From contig NC_088915.1 of assembly GCF_963576675.1 (NCBI RefSeq), positions 37,353,501-37,417,500 on the forward strand: a DNA stretch of 64,000 bases, read 5' to 3'. Shown here in pieces: positions 45,311 through 57,705 of the stretch. The notes under the pieces are model-generated. The model ran no database searches and was not told where the DNA came from. It worked only from the letters and a program-made list of their open reading frames with translations. The stretch's first letter is position 1. Every line of letters begins with the position of its first letter. The position numbers and the translations under genes were made by a program. Source of the stretch: Euphorbia lathyris. Lineage: Eukaryota > Streptophyta > Magnoliopsida > Malpighiales > Euphorbiaceae.

Positions 45311-47291
45311 GAGGTGACCCAGGACGAAGGCTGACTAAGTGTCATGGATAATACTAGGCAGCACCATCTTCAACTTGTTAGCAAGTACCTTGGAAATTAA
45401 TTTGTAGAGAATGTTGTAAAGTTTAATTGGATGTAAGTCCTTTACAGTAGTCGGTTCCTTCACTTTCACTATGAGGGTTATGAGAGTATGGTTCAGGTCA
45501 GGGGGTATTTGATAGGAGTTTAAGCAATCAAGCACATGTGAAACCGCATCAGACCCAACAATATGCCAATAGTGTTGATATAAGATAAGGGAGATACCAT
45601 CAGGTTCAAGAGCTTTTATTGGGTGCATTTGGTTCACAGCATTGACTATTTCCCCATTCTAGAAAGGGGTAGAGAGCCATTTACTGTTGTTCTATCAGGA
45701 ATGAATCCACGGCCTCAATATAATGGCTTCCCAACTGCGGCTCAGAACTCTAAAATAACTTAGTGAAGTAATTCATCACAACCATGCTCATATCCACCTC
45801 CCTATCTCTCTAGACCCCTACATCGTCCTTAATCCTCTAGATCGTATTGGCTTGGCGATGGGCAGAACACTTCGCATGAAAGTATTTAGTGTTTCGATCA
45901 CCGGATTTGAGCCACTCGAACTTCACCCGCTGTTTCCATTTTCCTTCCTCACATTTCTGAAGTTTAGCAAGCTGAGCTACTAATGTAGCCTCATGTGCCA
46001 CACTAGACGGATCAGCATCCCGCTATAGTCGTTCAATTTCCTAACCTAGATGATTAATTTCCTTACTGACATTGCCAAACTTTTGCCAACTCTATTGATT
46101 AAGTTGTCTTACCACTGACTGAATTTTACTCAATGCATTTGATCCCCAGGATGGGGAACTCCAGTCTTGCTCAAAAACCTACTGACACTCCATATAACTT
46201 CAACCATATAAGACAATTGATAAGAAACATGTTATGGTTTGAAGAGATCCGAGGTAATGTTCTAACCTGAAATTATGGATATAACCCTATCCATTCAGCA
46301 TCCAACACTGCTTGATCCAGGCATTCCCATATTGCCTCCAAACCTGCTCTTTCATTACACCATGTGAAAGGATCCCTATCAGTACCCAACTCCACTAGCC
46401 CACAAGCCTCCAAACAGTGATGGAAATCCCTCATATCATTATTATCTCGACTCCTTCCACCATTTTTCTCTGAATTCTATAAGATCTCATTGAAGTCCCC
46501 GAAGTACATCATGGGAATGCTATCAATCCATGAACGTGTTTATTAGCTCCCAATTATGATTATTGTTAGCCCTTTCAGGCCAGCCATATACATCCATCCC
46601 TCTCCATACATCGATATTATTAACTCTGACCATGAAATAGATACAATGTAATGAAAAGTTGGAAATAACAATATCCACTTCTTTCTTCTAACCCAAGATA
46701 AGCCCACGACTCAGACCTAAGGCATCCACTATAAATAGGTTATAGTTAGGAAACATTCGGTACAAGCTAGTGTAGTTGTTTTCCTTTAAACCTTGTTTCC
46801 ATTAAGAAAAACATGTCTGAGTAATTTTCCCTTATCACCTTTCTGAGGATTCGGAATGTCCACAGGTTACCCATCCCTTGAACATTCCAGCACAATATTT
46901 TAATAGGATAGGGTGGGCCTCTTAATGGCCTCCACCCTCTTAATGGCCTCCACCCTCTGGTCTGTACTGAGATTAATTTGTCAGCTTCACAGCTCCCACT
47001 GAACTAGAGGTAGTCCCATTATATTTATATGAAGTGTCAACGGCTGTCGTATTATCCCCTAGTTGATTTTGGATCAAAGAGTTCCCTGTTTGAAAGACCA
47101 GACTCTTGGCTACCCCCTTAGCCTTTGCTAAAGATGTCTGAGATGAAGAACGATCACTCGATGACTTCTTGGCTTCAAAAATGAAATTAACACTTCGTAG
47201 CCTGGACGGGGAAGCCTGCATACAAGGATCATATGGCCATTCGTCATTGACCTCTCTAGCTAAGTCCGCTTCACAATCATCATATACATGC
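45311..47291 (-). pseudogene. second LINE: RT start, endonuclease, ORF1 C-terminus
   Basis: From the copia junction leftward on the minus strand: the end of ORF1 (46973-47221 plus the CX4HX4C remainder), the endonuclease starting near 46903 (MKILCWNVQGMGNL), and the RT N-terminal part at 45335-45637 (QMHPIKALEPDGISLILYQH, HTLITLIVKVKEPTTVKDLH). The RT palm, zf-RVT and tail are missing because the sequence ends at the gene fragment near 45310. The endonuclease and RT regions have multiple stops and frameshifts. Confidence 0.85.
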
Positions 47292-47296
47292 CCGAT

Positions 47297-47761
47297 TGTT
47301 GGGGATTAGTGTCCTATAGACAATTGTTCTAGGATATAAACTTAATGTAAATGAAGTGTCCTTTACATCATTTGTTTTAATAAGATATGGTTTCATAACT
47401 ATATAAAGGCAACCTCTTTTAAGAACTAAATAAGTCTAATAAAAGGAAATCCCTAAGTTTGTTTAAAGTGATTATAAAGTGTTCATACAAGCATGAAGTG
47501 AGACGAAACTTTATAATAAACTAATAAACTTAAAACCACCCCAAGTCAAGTAATATGTTTAGAAATAGGATTGACATATCACTGTTGAGACTTGCATGTA
47601 ACAATGTCTTCTGTCGAGACAGAGAGCTGATCTCACAAGCTTCAGATATGCAGATATCTGGACAGTTACATGGATCCAATGAAAGGGAGTTCATTAGGAT
47701 TGGGGACCCGACTTGAGATAACAGGATGGGTAGATTTATCCTTATCACCTGTTCATCTCAT
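47297..47761 (+). repeat. truncated 5' LTR of the copia
   Basis: It begins TGTTGGGGATTAGTGTCC like the 3' LTR at 61111 and matches its first 470 bp or so, ending at GTTCATCTCAT. The remaining 1.36 kb of LTR, with the promoter, and the primer site are absent. Confidence 0.9.
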
Positions 47762-48143
47762 GGGCAATATGGTTGTAACCCATTAGTGGGAAAATATGGT
47801 TGGGATTAATATGAATAGCATATTAGTTACTAATGTGGTTAGTAACCCAATAACCTAGGAGTCACATTAAAGATGTGATTGATTACATGAATCTACCTAA
47901 CAAATAAGACTAGCTTGTTGAGCAAACTCAAGGTGAAATATCAGGAGTTAGGATCCTAGCTCACTAAAGGATTTGTGAAATTCTTCGAATTAATATGGAG
48001 GGCTATTAATTTGGCAAAATAGTGGGAGCAATTTAAAATGAATTAAAAGAACTATAATTTTAGATTGATAGATTTTAAAGCAAATGAATAACGTACGTTT
48101 ACTCTTTCTCACTCTCAGATTAAATTAAAACACTCCTAAAATC
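47762..48143 (+). other. copia leader of uncertain origin
   Basis: The DNA between the truncated LTR and the gag ATG matches neither the 3' LTR nor anything else noticed in the window. No tRNA-complementary primer site is visible. It may be original untranslated leader joined directly to the LTR stump by a deletion, or filler DNA. Confidence 0.5.
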
Positions 48144-49379
48144 ATGACTAAAACCAATCTGCAAAATATACTTACCGATAACAAGTTGAACGGTTCAAAC
48201 TTCACCGACTGGTTTCGTAACCTCAAAATCGTTTTGAAGTTCAATAAGATAGGGTATGTACTTGATACATTGATACCCCCTATCCCAGCTGATGATGCTC
48301 CCATCGAAGAGATCGATGCTTACTAGAAGCATAAGGCTGATGACGATCATGCGGGATGCATCATACTTGCATCGATGACACCGAAATTGCAGAGGAAACA
48401 TGAGGAAATGGATGGCTATTCCATCATCGTGCACCTAAAAGAGTTGTTTGGGAAACAAACTCGGTGCGAACGCTACGAGATATCAAAATTGTTATATCCT
48501 TACAGGATGCAAGAGGGCACATCTGTAATGACACATTGTGTCAAGATGATTGACTATATTACCAAGCTTTCTAGTATTGGATTCGCGATGGATAACGAAC
48601 TAAGCATAGACTTAATTCTTCAATCCCTCCCAGAGAGTTATTCACAGTTCATCATGAACTACCAGATGAATGACTTGCAAACCTCTCTTAAAGAGCTTGC
48701 AAATATGCTCAAGACAGTTGAGCCCAATATGAAGAAAGACAAGGCAATACCGACTCTTGTCATAGAGGGATCAAAGAAGAGGAAATGGAATTTTCCCAAT
48801 CCTAAACATCCCAAGAAAGGCAAGAGGGCCATGCCCACTAGAGCAAAGGGAAAGGAAGTAAAGAAGCCCAAAGGAGAGTGCCACTTCTGTGGTAAAGATG
48901 GGCATTGGAGGAGGAACTGCAAGGAGTACCTAGCCTCCCTCAAGAAGGGAAAAGACGGTGCTTCAACGTCTGGTATGTTTTATATTGAAATAAATACAAT
49001 TTCACATCCTGAATTTTGGGTACTTGATACCCGATGTGGATCTCATATTTGTACAAATATGCAAGAACTAAATCGGACTAAGGAATTGAAGAAAGGAAGC
49101 ATAAACTTGCGAGTAGGAAATGGAGCAAGAGTTGCCGCCCTCGCTGTTGGAGATTATGCTTTAAGTTTGCCCTCTGGGCTTGTAATAGAATTAGGGAACT
49201 GTTTGTATGTTCCAGAAATGTCCAGAAACATTATTTCTATTAGCCGTCTTATTGACGACAGTTTTCATATTTCAATAAAAGACAAACATTGCGAGTTTTA
49301 TAGAGATGGGATTTTCTATTTTTCAGGAATATCACAAAATGGGATTTATGTGCTAGATGACTTCTGTATTCGCAATTAA
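48144..49379 (+). pseudogene. copia gag, protease and start of pre-integrase
   Basis: The frame starts MTKTNLQNILTDNKLNGSNF, with the typical copia gag opening (LNGSNFTDWFRNLK). A TAG at 48324-48326 interrupts it. The UBN2-like gag core (YEISKLLYPYRMQEGTSVMT, DLILQSLPESYSQFIMNYQM) is followed by a CCHC knuckle CHFCGKDGHWRRNC at 48879-48920. The protease-like stretch WVLDTRCGSHICTNMQ has the catalytic D-T but Cys in place of the usual Gly/Ala. The frame shifts by one base near 49360, where pol continues. Confidence 0.92.
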
Positions 49380-51783
49380 TACCAAAAGACGTAAGCTAGA
49401 TAATTCGACTTACTTGTGGCATTGTCGTTTATGCCATATAAACAAAAGACGCATGCTTAAGCTACATCAAGATGGGCTTATAGATTCAATTGATTCTGAA
49501 TCATTGGAAACATGCGAAGCATGTTTAAAAGGTAAAATGACAAAGACACCCTTTAGCAATAAAGGTGAGCATGTATCAGACACTCTAGGATTAATACATT
49601 CAGATGCATGTGGTCCTATGTCGGTCCAAGCAAGAGGAGGATTCAGATACTTCATAAGCTTCATAGACAACCATACCAGATATAATTATGTTTACTTGAT
49701 GAAGCACAAGTCTGAAGCTTTTGAGAAATTCAAATGCTTCAAGAATGAAGTAGAAAATCAATTAGGAAAGAAAATAAAGATACTTCGATCCGATCGAGGT
49801 GGCGAATATCTTTCAGATGATTTTCTGAATTATCTAACTGAGTGTGGGATATGCTCACAATGGACACCTCCCTATACACCACAACACAATGGTGTATCCG
49901 AAAGGAGGAACCGTACCTTACTAGATATGGTACGATCTATGATGAGCATAGCATTACTTCCAAAGACATTCTGGGGCTATGCCTTAGAAACTGCCCTCTT
50001 CACCCTAAATCGAGTACCAACTAAATCCGCTAGTTCCACACCATATGAATTGTTATTTGGTAGGAAACCCACATTCTCATTCATGAGAGTATGGGGTTGT
50101 TCAGCATTTGTCAAACGCGTAGCGTCAGACAAGCTAGATTCTAAATTTGATAAATGTTTCTTCATTGGATATCCTAAGGAAACTGTAGGGTATTACTTCT
50201 ATCATCCAGATGATCAGAAAGTAATAGTATCCAAGCACGCAACCTTCTTGGAGAAAGAGTTTCTCGAAGAAATAGAAAAGGAAAGCATGATTGAACTTGA
50301 TGAAGTTCAAGAAGAAGAAACACCGACTGAAACAACAGAGGCGGTTGAGGAACCCGAAGCAGTCCCATTGGATGAGACTCAAGTGCCACCCATTCATAGA
50401 TCACAAAGAGTTCGTGAACTCCCAATTAGATATGGTTTTCTAGTGGGAGATGATGATGAGGTTCCCGTGTTAGACGACGAACCCGAAAACTACGAAGAGG
50501 CTCTTACCAGTCCAGATTCTAAAGCATGGCTCGAGGCCATGGATTCTGAAATGGATTCCATGTACACCAACCAAGTGTGGACTTTGGTTGATCCACCCGA
50601 AGGGATAAAACCTATTGGGTGCAGGTGGATCTTCAAAAAGAAGACTGACATGGATGGAAAGGTTAGCACCTACAAAGCTAGGTTAGTAGCGAAAGGATAT
50701 CGTCAGAAACAATGAATTGATTATGACGAAACTTTCTCTCATGTGGCTATGTCCAAATCAATCAGAATAATGCTCGCTATTGCCGCTCACTACGATTATG
50801 AGATTTGGCAAATGGATGTGAAAACAGCTTTCCTAAATGGAAACCTGCTTGAGGATGTATATATGATGCAGCCTGAAGGTTTCATATCAAAGGATGAAAA
50901 CAAGGTTTGCAAACTACAGAGATCCATTTATGGACTCAAGCAAGCATCTAGAAGCTGGAGCAAGCGTTTTGACGAAACCATAAAACAATTTGGTTTCGAA
51001 CAAAATTGCGAAGAAACTTGCATTTACAAGAAAGCAAGTGGGAGCTCAGTTGCATTTCTAATATTATATGTGGACGATATATTATTAATGGGAAATGATA
51101 TAGCTCTGCTACAGTCGGTAAAAGTTTGGTTATCAGGTAACTTCTCCATGAAAGATCTTGGTGAAGCAGCTTATATACTTGGTATAAAGATCTACAGAGA
51201 TAGATCAAGAAGACTACTTAGTCTTTCACAGGCTACATACATTGAGAAGGTGCTAAAGCGGTTTAGCATGCTTGAATCGAAACGAGGTAACTTACCCATG
51301 TTACATGGAGTAAAGTTAAGCAATCATCAATGTCCTAAAACCGAAGATGATAAGAAACGCATGGCTGTAATCCCGTACGCCAGCGCAATCGGTTCAATTA
51401 TATATGCTATGCTATGCACTAGACCTGACGTAGCGTTCACGTTAAGTATAACGAGTCGTTATCAAGGTAATCCGGGAGACGAGCATTGGAATGCCGTCAA
51501 GAACATTCTTAAGTACTTGAGAAGGACTAAAGACATGTTCCTAGTGTACGGAGAAGGGGATCTGAAAATAGAAGGATTTTCAGATGCCAGTCATCTCACA
51601 GATGAGAACGATTTTAGATCCCAATCAGGATACCTGTTTATCTTGAATGGGGGCGTGGTCAGTTGGAAGAGTTCCAAGCAGGGAAGCGTAACTTTCTCTA
51701 CGACCGAGCCAGAGTACATCATTGCTGCGGAAGCAGCAAAGGAAGCGGTTTGGATTAAGAAGTTCATTACTGAACTTGGTGTG
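49357..51783 (+). pseudogene. copia integrase, RT and first part of RNase H
   Basis: Integrase has a zinc-binding H-H-C-C region (HCRLCHINKRR...CEACLKGK, with Cys replacing the usual Gly in RLGH) and a DDE core (LIHSDACGPM, LRSDRGGEYLSDD, NGVSERRNRTLLDMV). RT follows with GCRWIFKKKTDMDGK, MDVKTAFLNGNLLEDVYM and catalytic YVDD at 51067-51078. RNase H begins FSDASHLTDEND. A TGA at 50713-50715 lies between RQKQ and IDYDETF. The frame ends after ITELGV where the gypsy element is inserted. Confidence 0.95.
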
Positions 51784-53300
51784 TGTTGAGCGATTTCCGC
51801 AAGTGCACGGTATACGCTTGTAGTAATAAAATATATCGAACCCACAGGGAACGCTTTTTAACTAAAAACTTATTTAATTCAGATTTATTCACGTCTTTAG
51901 GTTTAACTAAAGAAAATCATTTAATTGATTGTAATGGTTCGGATAAATTAGGATTAGATGAGAATATTATATGTTGAACTTTAGAGAACAATTCTGTCTT
52001 GAGATTTTGATTACAAGACAGATGCTTCCGTAGTTGGAATAAATAGAAGGTATAAAACTTATTTTCATTAAGCAAAGAAAACAACTATAACTTTGGTGAA
52101 ATTATGAACATGTAATGATACAAGAATTTATGCAATTAAATGGCTTTGAACCGCAGACGATCTTCCTACGATCGGGCAAGATCGCTACCTTAATTAAATT
52201 CGTATTTTATATCCGATAAGCCGCGCTAGCGATCATATCATCCATAAAAACTAATTCTTTCAAGTGTTCAACAAAGTTTCTATATAAATATGATTATATA
52301 AAACGTTTTAATAAAAACACCAGTTTATCATTTTGAAAATCATTTTGTCAGAACAATATCAACATAAAGAATGTATTGAATAAAATAAATATATCATTAG
52401 TGAATTGTGAATCATCACAAGTTAACAGAGAAGAAGAAACATGGATAGCATTTTAACGAAAACTTTGAGATCCGGGTTGTCAATCTTTCCCTCAAACTCC
52501 GTAGGTTTGTCAGACCTCTTCGCGCTTCAGCCATTAGTTATTCTCGCTGAATCTTCGGAATAGAGACCGCTAGGTCCACTACCAGAATGAAAACTTGTCT
52601 CTGATCAACCTTTGAAACTAAACTAATATTACTGTGTTTATAACTAATCTAATAACAACTTGTGTACAGCAAGTTTGTTTATATAGAAATGTAAACTAAT
52701 CTGACTCATTTCTGAGTCAGAGTTTCTTCAACATAACAACTCTCATAACCCTTAATCCATATTGATTTCTTGAAATGGATCACTTATTTATAGTTGGTGA
52801 ATGGTTGTAAATGAAGGGTCATGTCCGCTGGTGAAGGGTCGCTTTTATCCAAACGAACAGACGCGTTTCTTGGATTTAAACATGTGAAAACTGTGTAGAA
52901 TTCTTCGCTGTCTCATATGAGATTCTAAAAATCTCAGTCGCGACAGGGGGTGAAGGGGCGAGCTGAAGACTTCGATTTTCCGTGACCGACATTCGTATGT
53001 CGCGACTGAGATTCTGAAAATCTCAGTCGCAACAGGGGCTTTCTTCCCCGTCTCTTGGCTGCTTCTTATCTTCTTGAGTCGGTCTTCTGATTGATACGTA
53101 TTCTTGGCACGTAATTTAGGTGTTTCCTCCGTTTTAGCTCCTATTTAGCTCCTATTTGGATTTAACCAAATAATTAGTTACCTTGCATCAAAGAAGTAAA
53201 TAAAGACGTAAAAGTATTCTAAATGAATATAATTAGCACGATTTCAATGTAAATTTAACGTATTTGTATATGATATTTTAGGTATATTTTGGGCTTAACA
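51784..53300 (-). repeat. 3' LTR of the Athila-like element
   Basis: The 1,517-bp LTR reads TGTTAAGCCC...CGCTCAACA on the minus strand. It contains two copies of the CTGAGATT...AATCTCAG palindrome (52918-52946 and 52999-53033). A G-rich tract (AAGTGTGGGAGTT, minus strand, 53301-53313) adjoins it as the polypurine tract. Confidence 0.93.
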
Positions 53301-54782
53301 AACTCCCACACTTAAGCTTTTGCTAGTCCCGAGCAAAATTTCACTGAATTTATTCTTTAATCAATCTCTTTATAAATAGAACATATATCCACATATTCCT
53401 CTTTGAATTAGTTAAACCGAAAGATAAACTTTTCATGGTAAATTTATACGCAAAGTATCAAACTAGCTAGTGTAAAAGAGATATATCATTCGTCTTGTAT
53501 CTCAATTTTTATATTGAAGCATTCGGGACGGTGTAAGCACGCATGTTTTTGAATCTTTCGTCTCAAGGCATTTCAAAGCACAAAATTTCCTTTCCCAAAC
53601 CTAAACTATTACAAATATAGATTTATTAAGGACTTAGGTTTAATATATTTACTTAGTCACGCCCGTGATAAGGGTGGTCTCATCCGTGACTTTATATGAA
53701 TTAATTTGCTTTTGTGTTCGTTTAAGAGGTACCGACCATGCCATGGGTGGACGCAATCGTTACTTAAAACTTTAAACACGTTTAATTTTGCTTTAATTTC
53801 TAACGTTCCTTTCATACCTCGACCGTGATAAGGGTGGTCGCAATCGTGGCCAAAAGTAAACGGTACTTAATGTTCTTCCCTTTCATACCTCGATTGTGAT
53901 AAGGTTGGTCTCAATCGTGGCCAAAAGTTAAGAATACGACTACTTGATTGAATTAACACGAGTTATAAAATTAAAATTATAAATTGGGAAAAGAAAAATA
54001 GCACATTCATCCTATATCGACTTGAAATTCAACATGTATTATGGCTAAAGTTTCCTTAAAAACTTCAATTGGTTTTTAATGTAAGACGAATAATCATACC
54101 GAGCTAAAAAGCTAAAGTTGTTAGTTCGATTTATGCTTATAAACCTAATTGAAAATTGAAAATAAGATTTATATTTATCATGAATTCATGATATAAAATA
54201 GAGATTTGAAACTAAAGAAATTTTACTTATATACATTCACTCGAGACGTTTTTGATAAAATCGTATCGGAGATTTGTAAAAATATTTGTAACAATATTGC
54301 CCGTATAGAAATATTATTTCTACCAATAATGATAACCTTAAAATATGCTTAACATTATTTTGAAAGTTAAATTGTTTGAAACATATGAAATATATACTTT
54401 AACAAAAAATTTACGTTTATGAAAAATTGCCATTATTTTTAAAAAATGTTGCACATTATATAAAAATGTTGCATTTCTTGTTTTGAAAATGTTGCATTAT
54501 ATACTTTACTTAAACTTTGAATAACAACATGCATTTATACTTAAATAAATAGCATTCATTCTCATTCGTTGCATTCATCCGTACTTAAAAATAAAACGAA
54601 TATGAAATATCTCCTCCCACACTGAATTTAGACCATGTCCTCATTGGTGCAAAAAGTGATAAAACACGAAAAATAGTACGAAATAAACCATACGAATTAG
54701 AATTGAAAAATATAGTACCATACTTTAACAAAACATAATAATAATAATGAAAATGAGTTAAAGATAGAAAGGATAAAACCTA
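53301..54782 (-). other. non-coding 3' region of the Athila-like element
   Basis: AT-rich, with no gene. It contains two imperfect copies of a block around CATACCTCGACCGTGATAAG (53814 and 53885 regions), related to a third at 53664-53690. Such long untranslated stretches before the 3' LTR are common in this lineage. Confidence 0.5.
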
Positions 54783-56036
54783 TCAAGGTGAACTCGGTGG
54801 TGAAGGCGTAGTCTCAACTCCTTGGCGTCGGAAGAAAGATAGCATCCGGCGACGAGTAGATTTGTGCTCACGGCTTAAAGTAATGATATTGGCATCCACC
54901 GTGTTTATCCTCGAACTCATTTCGGTATTGTTGGCAACTACTTCATCTAACCGCAAATTCATTTGACGGTTATGCTTGTTCATTTGTGTCAAAACATGTT
55001 GCCAACCAACTTGCTCTTCAACATTCGGTTCCACATTTGCTTGCTCTTGATCATTAACATTAACATTCTCCTCCTCCTCTTCATCATCAAATTCCTCATT
55101 ATCTTCTTCATCATCATCTTGGGCACCTAAACCTTGAGAACTTGAAGCTTCACCACCTAAGGTAGCAAAAACACGTCTTGTACGATCTTCATAGGAGATA
55201 AATGCCGTGGTCCCAATTTCTTCAATAAATTGGCCCTTTGAAGTGCCGTGATATCCAAGGAAGGCAAACCAACATGAGGCATATTTTGATAATCCGCTAA
55301 TTAACCCCGAGCACCCAAAATAATGCCGGTAATTAAATTACCCATTGGCACTTGCTTATTACGTGACTTGGAAGCTCGAACTAAATTAGTAAATATCATC
55401 TCAATACTATCAACGGTCAAATTCTTAAAAATACTATCCAACACAAACAAATCACGGACTTGCACCTTTGAACTTTCAACCCGACCAAATAAAGAAAAGG
55501 ATAAAAATTTGTGAAAGAAAAAGATACAATTATCCTTAATTAATTTGCTAGATGTGTTCTTCGGACGAAAAACATCTAGGTCGGTCAAAGATTGCCAAAC
55601 CGTGTGTGCATCAAACTTCTTTGGTTTAGAGTAAAAATCTTTAGTAGGAAAACCAAACCAACGACCCATTGCCGCATACCCGACTTCAAAACGAACTCCA
55701 TTATTTCGAAAAGAAATAATACCTCTCGTCTTATCATAAGATAGTGGCAAAAAATTCCCTAATATGCGATTTATTACTAGGAAAACGCATACTAGCAAAT
55801 CTTGTCCAACCAAGAACGGATAAATATTCATCAATACGGTCGGTAAAAGAAAATATGTTTACCGTTTCGGTGTCAAGGAAAGGCATGTCGACGAACTCTA
55901 TTTGGGTATGTGAAAAGTGGCGAAACTTACGTCCTTCGGCCTCCGTCGCAATATCGAACGGTGCTCCATATTGAACGCGTAATCTAGTGACCTTGGAGGC
56001 TTTGGTTTTGTTAGCAACGGTCTTTCGTCTAGGCAT
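54783..56036 (-). pseudogene. ATHILA-ORF1-like gene, second copy (frameshifted)
   Basis: From an ATG at 56034-56036 (MPRRKTVANKTKASKVTRLR, a basic N-terminus) the core follows with VLGWTRFASMRFPSNKS, MGRWFGFPTKDF, FHKFLSFSLFGRVESSKVQV and MGNLITGIILGARG. An acidic tract and a coiled-coil-like tail come next (QMNKHNRQMNLRLDEVV, ending 54783). Two frameshifts (near 55750 and just past 55300) split it. It is a diverged paralogue of 56809-57705. The family is known from Athila elements, with function unknown; it lies where an envelope-like gene would. Confidence 0.75.
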
Positions 56037-56808
56037 TTTTTGTTTGTGAAATTTGGTGAAAGAGATGAAAAAATTTGAAAGAGATAAATGGTAAAGTAAA
56101 GATAATGGTGGTGATTTAGGGAAGAAGAAGATGAATAGGGTAAAGATTTATGGGAAAGGTGAGTGAATCTTTGTGTTGGGAAGAGTAAAAGATGAGTGAT
56201 TGGTGAAAATAGAGGTGATATAAATAGGTGTAAGTAATAGGTATTGATTAGGATAGAATAATAGGTAGTGAATTAGAGTAGGAATAGGATTAAATGCAAA
56301 AAGCCATCCAAATCCCGTCACTCAAGTCACGTGTCACGACTGAGATTTTCAAAATCTCAGTCGCGACAGCAAGCTTGCAAGGGGGCGGATTTTTGCTGAA
56401 AAATTGCTCTTTTGCTGTCTCAACTGAGATTTCAGAATCTCAACTGAGATTCTGGAATTTCTGGGTAAAAATTGGACTATTTTTGACAATTTGAACATGA
56501 CTAATTCAATTCCTCGTGTAATTAAGTGACATTAATGCTAAGTTTTAATTCCTGAAACTACAAAAACAAAACTGAAACATTAAATAGAAGGAAAACCAAA
56601 GGTTGTTCCTTAATTAAAAGAAATGAATTAAAGAATTAATGCACTTTATTAATCATAATCAAAGGAAATACAATAAAACACCTTATTACATATGTACAGA
56701 AAAACATCTATGTATTAAAACATCAATCATATGCTCACTATTTACAAACAAACAACAGAAAATCAAATAGTATCCCTATGAATTAGAATACGACGTACAG
56801 TGGCCCTG
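56037..56808 (-). promoter_or_regulatory. spacer between the two ORF1-like genes with palindromes
   Basis: The spacer carries two palindromes of the CTGAGATT/AATCTCAG type (56333-56367 and 56417-56453), 300-420 bp upstream of the second gene. The 3' half is AT-rich and otherwise featureless. Confidence 0.5.
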
Positions 56809-57705
56809 TCAATCTTCGCTTGAATGAAGATTACCCTTTCTGTAGGAGAAAGAAATTGTTGGACTAGAACGAAACTCTCTCTTTACAAGTCCCTCATTTT
56901 CCAGAAACTCGTAATTCATTATGGGAAATGGTTCCTTATCAGTCCAAGGAATAGAAACTGATCCCTTGGAACCTAGAAGGATTCCACATATAATATTCCC
57001 AAACCCTATTGTCCGATTCTTCGAACGGGAAGCGGCAACTAATCCCTCCATCAAAATCTTTGAGGAATTAACTGTGTTACCTTGGAAAATATCACCTAGC
57101 ACATATAAATCAGTATCCTGGACGACACTGCTTCTGACTCGACCAAATAGACTATGATAGAGAAATTTGTGCAAAAACAGCATGGAGTTAGAATTTATTG
57201 ATTTGTTGTAGGCAAGACGTGGATTGAATCTCCAAAATCCTGTCAACATTCTCCATATATCTGTAGAAGTCATATCTCTGCCAGGATGATGCGGAGTGGT
57301 ATCCCGTGGCGGAAAACCAAACCAATTATGAAGTTCAGGATATCCAAAAGTGAACATCTTCCCTTCACAACAAAAACTGAGACGAACACGCCTCTTATTG
57401 ACGAACCGAACGGTAGACAGAAACTCTAGAACCCAATTCCCATTTATAGGAAACTTCATAGAAGCAAACTTGGTCCATCCCAAATTTGACAGATAGCGAT
57501 TCATGTCATCGCTTATCCCGAGTTCTTCGTTCAGGAACTCGTCCATATACAGCATTCCACAAAACTGTGCATATCTAAACTTCAAATATCGTCTTCCCTC
57601 ATCTTCATTGTAGATGGGAAACCATGCTCCATAGCGTGAAGAGATATCAACTCTCTTGCTTCGAGCAGAAGTGTTCTTCCTAGCATTTTTTAGAGATTTG
57701 GTCAT
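56809..57705 (-). CDS. ATHILA-ORF1-like protein, first copy (intact, 298 aa)
   Basis: It is open from the ATG at 57703-57705 to a stop at 56809. The basic N-terminus (MTKSLKNARKNTSARSKRVD) is followed by SRYGAWFPIYNEDEGRRYLK, a helical region, SNLGWTKFASMKFPINGNWV and HNWFGFPPRD. Then come FLHKFLYHSLFGRVRSSVVQ and GFGNIICGILLGSKG, blocks characteristic of the ATHILA ORF-1 family (LHRVL..TIFGR, GGLIT-like). It has no signal peptide or transmembrane anchor, so it is not an obvious envelope protein. The intact frame contrasts with the ruined gag-pol of the same element. Confidence 0.75.
   Translation of the reverse strand: MTKSLKNARKNTSARSKRVDISSRYGAWFPIYNEDEGRRYLKFRYAQFCGMLYMDEFLNEELGISDDMNRYLSNLGWTKFASMKFPINGNWVLEFLSTVRFVNKRRVRLSFCCEGKMFTFGYPELHNWFGFPPRDTTPHHPGRDMTSTDIWRMLTGFWRFNPRLAYNKSINSNSMLFLHKFLYHSLFGRVRSSVVQDTDLYVLGDIFQGNTVNSSKILMEGLVAASRSKNRTIGFGNIICGILLGSKGSVSIPWTDKEPFPIMNYEFLENEGLVKREFRSSPTISFSYRKGNLHSSED

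Noticed and set aside
47530..47748. 72-aa minus-strand ORF
   Set aside because: It lies entirely in the truncated copia LTR and is antisense to the element; equivalent open stretches appear in the other LTR copies by homology only.
56333..56453. Palindromes as transcription terminators
   Set aside because: The stems lack a following T-tract in either direction, hairpin terminators are not a plant Pol II signal, and their placement upstream of ORFs and in LTRs fits another role better.
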